Assembly (NCBI GenBank): GCA_020720945.1
Contig: DYNR01000066.1
Span: 1 to 10,255, forward strand
Reading direction: 5' to 3'
Length of the DNA stretch: 10,255 nucleotides
DNA from: Chthoniobacter flavus
Lineage (GTDB): Bacteria > Verrucomicrobiota > Verrucomicrobiia > Chthoniobacterales > DYNR01
Made by a program: the position numbers and the translations under genes. The notes under the pieces were generated by a model, which searched no databases, was not told the DNA's origin, and saw only the letters and a program-made list of their open reading frames with translations. This document shows, piece by piece, positions 6,118 through 10,255 of the stretch; position 1 is the stretch's first letter, and every line of letters starts with the position of its first letter.

Positions 6118-7737
6118 ATGAACACCGGCATCGAAACCATGCGGGATGCCCGCAAAAACAAAGGCACCGCCTTCACCGCAGAAGAACGCAAAACCCTAGG
6201 CATCGAAGGCTTTTTGCCCCCGGTCCCCCAAACTCTCGAACTCCAAGTCGGAAGGATCAACACCCAACTCGGCGACCTGACCACCGACTTCCAAAAATAC
6301 TGCTTTTTGAACGACTTGAAAACGCGCAACGAAACGCTTTTCTACGCCGTCATCATGTCGGATCCCGCCGCCTTCATGCCCATCGTTTACACGCCGACCG
6401 TCGGGGAAGCCTGCCAAAAATTTGACCACTTTTTCCGGGGTTCCCAAGGGATCTACCTGCCCATCACCGCCCGCGGCAGAATCAAAGAAATCCTCTCGCA
6501 CTGGCCGGAGAAGGATGTCCGCTTCATGGTTGTCACCGACGGCGAAAGGATTCTCGGCCTCGGCGACCAAGGGGTCGGCGGCATGGGCATCCCCATCGGA
6601 AAGCTCTCCCTCTACACGGCTTGCGCAGGCGTGCCCCCGCAATTCACCATGCCCGTCATGCTGGATGTCGGCACCAACAGCACGGATTTGCTCGAAGACC
6701 CCCTCTACTTGGGACTGCGGCAAAACCGCGTCCGCGGCGCGGATTACGATTCTTTCATCGATGAATATGTCCTTGCCGTCCAAGAACTTTTCCCGAAGTG
6801 CTGCATCCAGTGGGAAGACTTCGCAAACTTCCACGCCGTCCCGATCCTCGGCCGTTACAGAGAAACCGTCTGCACCTACAACGACGACATCCAAGGGACC
6901 GCCGCCGTCGCCTTGGCCGGAATCTTCGCGGCACTACGCGTCTCTGGACAAAAGTTGACCGACCAGCGATTCCTCTTTTTGGGCGGCGGTTCGGCGGCAA
7001 CCGGCATCGCCGAACTCATCAGCGAAGCGATGGCCCTGGAAGGGATTTCTATCTCCGATGCGAGAGCGAAAAACTGGCTCTACGATGTGAACGGCCTCAT
7101 CGAGTCCACCCGCACCGATTTGGCGGATTTCCAAAAACCTTTCGCCCACCCCCATGCGAAAGTCGCTTCCTTCGTCGATGCGATCTCCGCACTCCGCCCA
7201 ACGGGAATCATCGGCGTCAGCACGGTCCCAAAACTTTTCACCAGCGCGGTCATCAAAACCATGGCCGAAATCAACGAACGCCCCATCATCTTCCCTTACT
7301 CGAACCCTACCTCCCGCTCGGAATGCACCGCGGAAGAAGCTTACCGGTGGTCGGACGGCAAGGCGATTTTCGCCAGCGGTAGCCCCTTCCCGCCCGTGGA
7401 AATCCAAGGAAAAAAATTCGTTCCAGGTCAGGGGAACAATGTTTATATTTTCCCGGCAATGGGGATGGCAGTTTTGGCGACCGAAGCAAAACTCGTTCCA
7501 GAAGAACTGTTTATCACTGCGGCAAAAGCCGTCGCCGCCCTCGTCACGGAATCCGATTTGGACTCTGGTCTCATCTACCCGCCGCAAAGCCACATCTTCG
7601 AAGCGTCTCTCCAAGTCGCTACAAAAATCGCGGAAAACATCTTCGATCTCGGCCTCGCGAGGATTCCTCGCCCCGCCGACATCGCCGCCCACATCCGCGC
7701 CATCGCCTACAAACCCGCCTACGCACCCGCACCCTGA
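6118..7737 (+). CDS. maeA: NAD-dependent malic enzyme
   Basis: This 539-residue enzyme oxidatively decarboxylates malate to pyruvate and CO2 with NAD(P). It is of the large, eukaryote-like class shared with E. coli MaeA (SfcA, 565 residues). Seen in order: NKGTAFT (14-20), MPIVYTPTVG (87-96) with catalytic Tyr91, VVTDGERILGLGD (138-150), GMGIPIGK (155-162) with catalytic Lys162, QWEDF (231-235) and NDDIQGT (255-261), giving metal ligands Glu233, Asp234 and Asp257. The NAD-binding fold has LGGGSAATGIA (288-298), and FPYSNPTSR and the PGQGNN loop follow. The ATG at 6118 gives the normal N-terminus; the frame is open 80 codons further upstream, but that stretch is proline-rich and unlike the family. 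No Shine-Dalgarno is seen. The next gene starts 14 bases later. NAD over NADP is inferred from the subfamily, not proved. Confidence 0.94.
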   Translation: MNTGIETMRDARKNKGTAFTAEERKTLGIEGFLPPVPQTLELQVGRINTQLGDLTTDFQKYCFLNDLKTRNETLFYAVIMSDPAAFMPIVYTPTVGEACQKFDHFFRGSQGIYLPITARGRIKEILSHWPEKDVRFMVVTDGERILGLGDQGVGGMGIPIGKLSLYTACAGVPPQFTMPVMLDVGTNSTDLLEDPLYLGLRQNRVRGADYDSFIDEYVLAVQELFPKCCIQWEDFANFHAVPILGRYRETVCTYNDDIQGTAAVALAGIFAALRVSGQKLTDQRFLFLGGGSAATGIAELISEAMALEGISISDARAKNWLYDVNGLIESTRTDLADFQKPFAHPHAKVASFVDAISALRPTGIIGVSTVPKLFTSAVIKTMAEINERPIIFPYSNPTSRSECTAEEAYRWSDGKAIFASGSPFPPVEIQGKKFVPGQGNNVYIFPAMGMAVLATEAKLVPEELFITAAKAVAALVTESDLDSGLIYPPQSHIFEASLQVATKIAENIFDLGLARIPRPADIAAHIRAIAYKPAYAPAP

Positions 7738-7751
7738 CCCTCCTCCAGCCC

Positions 7752-9419
7752 ATGCAAACCACCCAACTCTCGGGAGCAAAAATCCTGGTCAAAAGCCTCG
7801 AACGCAACGGCACGCGTTTCGTCTTCGGAATCCCCGGCGCAAAAATCGACGCGGTTTTTGACGCCTTGGAGGATTCTCCGATCCGCCTGATCGTCTGCCG
7901 CCACGAGCAAAACGCGGTTTTCATGGCCGCCGCTTACGGGCGCATCACGGGCGAGCCCGGCGTGGTCTTGGTAACCTCCGGTCCCGGTGTCGGAAATCTC
8001 ACAACTGGCTTGCTCACAGCGACAACCGAAGGCGACCCCGTCATCGCCATCGGCGGCTCTGTCGCCAGCAACATGCTCCTCAAAAACTCGCACCAAAACA
8101 CCGACAACGCAAAAATCATGGAGGCGGTGACGAAAAAAAGCGTGTCCGTCCCGAATGTCGAAAACTTGCAAGAAGTCATCACCAACGCGTTCCGCACCGC
8201 AAAAGCTCCCCGGAAAGGCGCTTTTTTTATCAGCATCCCCAGCGACATCCTCTCCGCAAAAACCTCCGACACGATCCTGTCGGGACACAAAGAAATCTCC
8301 TACGGGCTTTCGGCAAAACACGAAATCGAAAACGCCGCAGCCCTCATCAACGCGTCGAAACTCCCCGTCCTTTTCCTAGGCCAAGATGCCAGCACCGAAA
8401 AAAATGCGGCATCCATCCGCGCCCTCATCGCCGCGCACCGCATCCCTGCCGTCGCGACCTACCAAGGCGCTGGCGTCCTTTCCCGCGAACTTTTCGAGCT
8501 GTTTGTCGGACGCGTCGGGCTCTTCAAAAACCAGCCCGGCGACCGCCTCCTCGACTTGGCGGACACCATCATCACCGTCGGCTACGACCCCGTCGAATAC
8601 GACCCGGAAACTTGGAACGCATCAAAAACAAAAAAAATTGTCCACATCGATGCCGTCCCCTACCAGGTCAACGCCTGCTACCAACCCGCAGCAGAAATCC
8701 TCGGCGACATCGCAGAAAATGTCGCCCAGCTTTCTTCCCTCCTCTCTCCCTTTCTCGCCCCAGAAACCAGGCAAACCATCTCCACCCTCCACGCAGAAAT
8801 CGTTTCCCACGCTGCGGAAACTCCCTCCTCCCCTTCAGAAAAAGGAAAAATCCACCCGCTCCAATTCATCCAATCCCTCCGCCAAGCCACCGGCGACGAG
8901 GACTTGGTCGCCTGCGACATCGGCACCGTCTATATGTGGATGGCCCGCTATTTCATGGCCTACAAACCACGCAAACTCCTCTTCAGCAACGGGCAACAAA
9001 CCCTCGGGGTCGCCATGCCTTGGGCCATCGCCGCAAAACTCGCCTTCCCGGAAAAACGCGTCTTCGCAATTTCCGGCGACGGCGGCTTTCTCTTCTCTTC
9101 GATGGAACTGGAAACCGCCGTGCGCGAAAAAACTCCTTTCGTCCAATTCGTCTGGACGGACGGGACTTACAACATGGTCCTCGAACAAGAACTGCTGAAA
9201 TACAAAAGAAAAAGCGGCGTGGACCTCGGCCCCGTCGATCTCGTTTCTTACGCCGCCGCCTTTGGCGCAAAAGGCTACCGCCTGGATTCCATCGCCGATT
9301 TCCCCGCATTGTTCGAAGAAGCCACCCGGAGCTCCGTCCCCGTCCTGATCGATGTCCCCATCGACTACTCCGCAAACCGCGAGCTTTTTGTTTCCTTGAA
9401 CGAACCCGACGCAAACTGA
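7752..9419 (+). CDS. alsS: Acetolactate synthase, catabolic type
   Basis: This 555-residue thiamine diphosphate enzyme joins two pyruvates into 2-acetolactate with release of CO2. The N-terminal Pyr domain carries VFGIPGAKIDAVFDAL (24-39) and RHEQNA with catalytic Glu52. The C-terminal PP domain carries the cofactor motif GDGG (442-445) with Asn474 about 30 residues on, inside the typical SSMELETAVREK stretch. It is the catabolic (AlsS/BudB) type rather than the biosynthetic IlvB type: GLFKNQPGD and GYDPVEYDP, both very close to Bacillus AlsS, stand where FAD-dependent enzymes differ, and no small regulatory subunit gene (ilvN/ilvH) adjoins. The PP domain also has GQQTLGVAMPWAIAA as in AlsS. 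The start ATG lies 14 bases after maeA, without a Shine-Dalgarno. The following gene begins 5 bases after its stop, so the three form an operon supplying acetolactate for acetoin. Confidence 0.93.
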   Translation: MQTTQLSGAKILVKSLERNGTRFVFGIPGAKIDAVFDALEDSPIRLIVCRHEQNAVFMAAAYGRITGEPGVVLVTSGPGVGNLTTGLLTATTEGDPVIAIGGSVASNMLLKNSHQNTDNAKIMEAVTKKSVSVPNVENLQEVITNAFRTAKAPRKGAFFISIPSDILSAKTSDTILSGHKEISYGLSAKHEIENAAALINASKLPVLFLGQDASTEKNAASIRALIAAHRIPAVATYQGAGVLSRELFELFVGRVGLFKNQPGDRLLDLADTIITVGYDPVEYDPETWNASKTKKIVHIDAVPYQVNACYQPAAEILGDIAENVAQLSSLLSPFLAPETRQTISTLHAEIVSHAAETPSSPSEKGKIHPLQFIQSLRQATGDEDLVACDIGTVYMWMARYFMAYKPRKLLFSNGQQTLGVAMPWAIAAKLAFPEKRVFAISGDGGFLFSSMELETAVREKTPFVQFVWTDGTYNMVLEQELLKYKRKSGVDLGPVDLVSYAAAFGAKGYRLDSIADFPALFEEATRSSVPVLIDVPIDYSANRELFVSLNEPDAN

Positions 9420-9424
9420 CCGAA

Positions 9425-10255
9425 ATGAGCAAGCTAATCATCGAACGGGCAAGCGAAAAACCAAACACCCTGGGCGCTATCGGGTCGGTGGAAAATGTCG
9501 TCCGGGGCATCGTCCCAGAGACACTAAAAAACCGCCGCTTTTCCGCTTCGGAAATGCGCTACGGTTTCGAGCTAGGCTCCCCGCAAGGCATCCGCAACAT
9601 GGGGGAGTGCATCGCCATGAACGGCCTCCTTTATTCCAGCAGGACGGATGCCACGCGGAAAGAACGCGACCCTCTCATGTGGGGACCAGAGTTCGTGACC
9701 TCCGGGATTTTCCTTGTCCCAAACACCTGTGAGCCCAACCTGAAAATCTCCTATTGCTCCTTAGATAAAAATCTTTCTATCAGGGAGATATACAAAAAAA
9801 TCTACAAAATCACGGGCGCGCCTTTTGCCATCGCAGGCTGCGCGGAGCTAGCGCAACTCCGCTCCCAAGCCATCACCTACTCCCCCGTGGAAAACGAAAG
9901 CATTTTTTCCAACCCGAAAAAATATTTCTGCGACGACGAAAGCGTGGAACGGGACACGAGCATCGCGTTGGTCGGTGTCGTGAGCGACTTTTCGGATGCC
10001 GGAAACCCGGCCATCAACGAAAAATTGCGGACTGTTCTCTACTACAACCCCTTCAACCGGCAAAGCGCAAAACTCGTTTCGCACACCCATGCGGCAACGC
10101 TGACCAACCCGATCCTAAACATCGGAGAAATCCACCCCCACCATGTCAAATCCGTCGTTCATCTGATGGACGATTCCCTCGTCCGCTACATCAAAGCGGA
10201 AGTTTTCGTAATCGCCGACATCGAAAACTACGAAAACAAATTTCCGCCATCCTAG
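9425..10255 (+). CDS. Putative divergent alpha-acetolactate decarboxylase
   Basis: This 276-residue protein would decarboxylate 2-acetolactate to acetoin. By eye it aligns end to end with ALDC (AlsD/BudA, compared from memory with Brevibacillus). GFELGSPQGIRNMGECIAMNG (47-67) fits GDxGLGTxNxLDGExIxxxG, putting Glu61 at the conserved Glu. PFAIAG then LRSQAITYSP (145-154) fits FYAVK then ARTVPKQ, giving Arg146. SHTHAA (219-224) fits FHLHF, giving His220 and His222. HPHHV (237-241) fits GGHV, His240 being likeliest, and KAEVFVI (257-263) fits HEFDVQL, giving Glu259. It differs in having about 20 extra residues before the HTH, a longer HTH-to-His spacing, and no signal peptide, so it should act in the cytoplasm. 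Overall identity is low. Its position 5 bases after alsS supports the call. The start MSKLII is the only one compatible with that spacing. The stop is the last codon of the window. Confidence 0.62.
   Translation: MSKLIIERASEKPNTLGAIGSVENVVRGIVPETLKNRRFSASEMRYGFELGSPQGIRNMGECIAMNGLLYSSRTDATRKERDPLMWGPEFVTSGIFLVPNTCEPNLKISYCSLDKNLSIREIYKKIYKITGAPFAIAGCAELAQLRSQAITYSPVENESIFSNPKKYFCDDESVERDTSIALVGVVSDFSDAGNPAINEKLRTVLYYNPFNRQSAKLVSHTHAATLTNPILNIGEIHPHHVKSVVHLMDDSLVRYIKAEVFVIADIENYENKFPPS

Noticed and set aside
8612..9424. Long open frame overlapping alsS and fused to the ALDC-like gene
   Set aside because: It is an Arg/Pro-rich out-of-frame reading of alsS, whose own frame is strongly conserved; the real gene starts at 9425.

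Overview
The window looks like a chromosomal segment from a Gram-negative bacterium, most likely of the Verrucomicrobiota (PVC group). Three things point there: the order tRNA-Thr, tuf, tRNA-Trp, secE, nusG; a SecE with an inserted segment after its conserved Trp-Pro, which I associate with that phylum from memory; and a periplasmic SurA-type chaperone, which implies an outer membrane. None of the nine genes has a recognisable Shine-Dalgarno sequence. The + strand is C-rich over both gene orientations. I see no phage, insertion sequence, CRISPR array or other mobile element.

Left part, minus strand (5-2354): a translation/transcription housekeeping cluster read leftward as tRNA-Thr(GGT), tuf, tRNA-Trp(CCA), secE, nusG. 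A promoter with an exact TTGACA, an extended -10 and an A/T-rich upstream tract lies before tRNA-Thr. Ribosomal protein genes would be expected just left of the window.

Middle (2644-5860): gpgS, a GT81-family glucosyl-3-phosphoglycerate synthase for compatible solute synthesis, is read leftward. It is divergent from a rightward surA-pdxA pair whose stop and start codons overlap (GTGA). surA and pdxA are also adjacent in E. coli.

Right part (6118-10255): a compact rightward operon of an NAD-type malic enzyme (maeA), a catabolic acetolactate synthase (alsS) and a final 276-residue protein. The gaps are 14 and 5 bases. By eye the last protein aligns along its whole length with alpha-acetolactate decarboxylase. 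It keeps candidates for the metal-binding and catalytic residues (Glu61, Arg146, His220, His222, a later His, Glu259), but has large insertions. Together the three genes would convert malate to pyruvate to acetolactate to acetoin, releasing CO2 at each step. This divergent decarboxylase and its link to malic enzyme are the most interesting part of the window.
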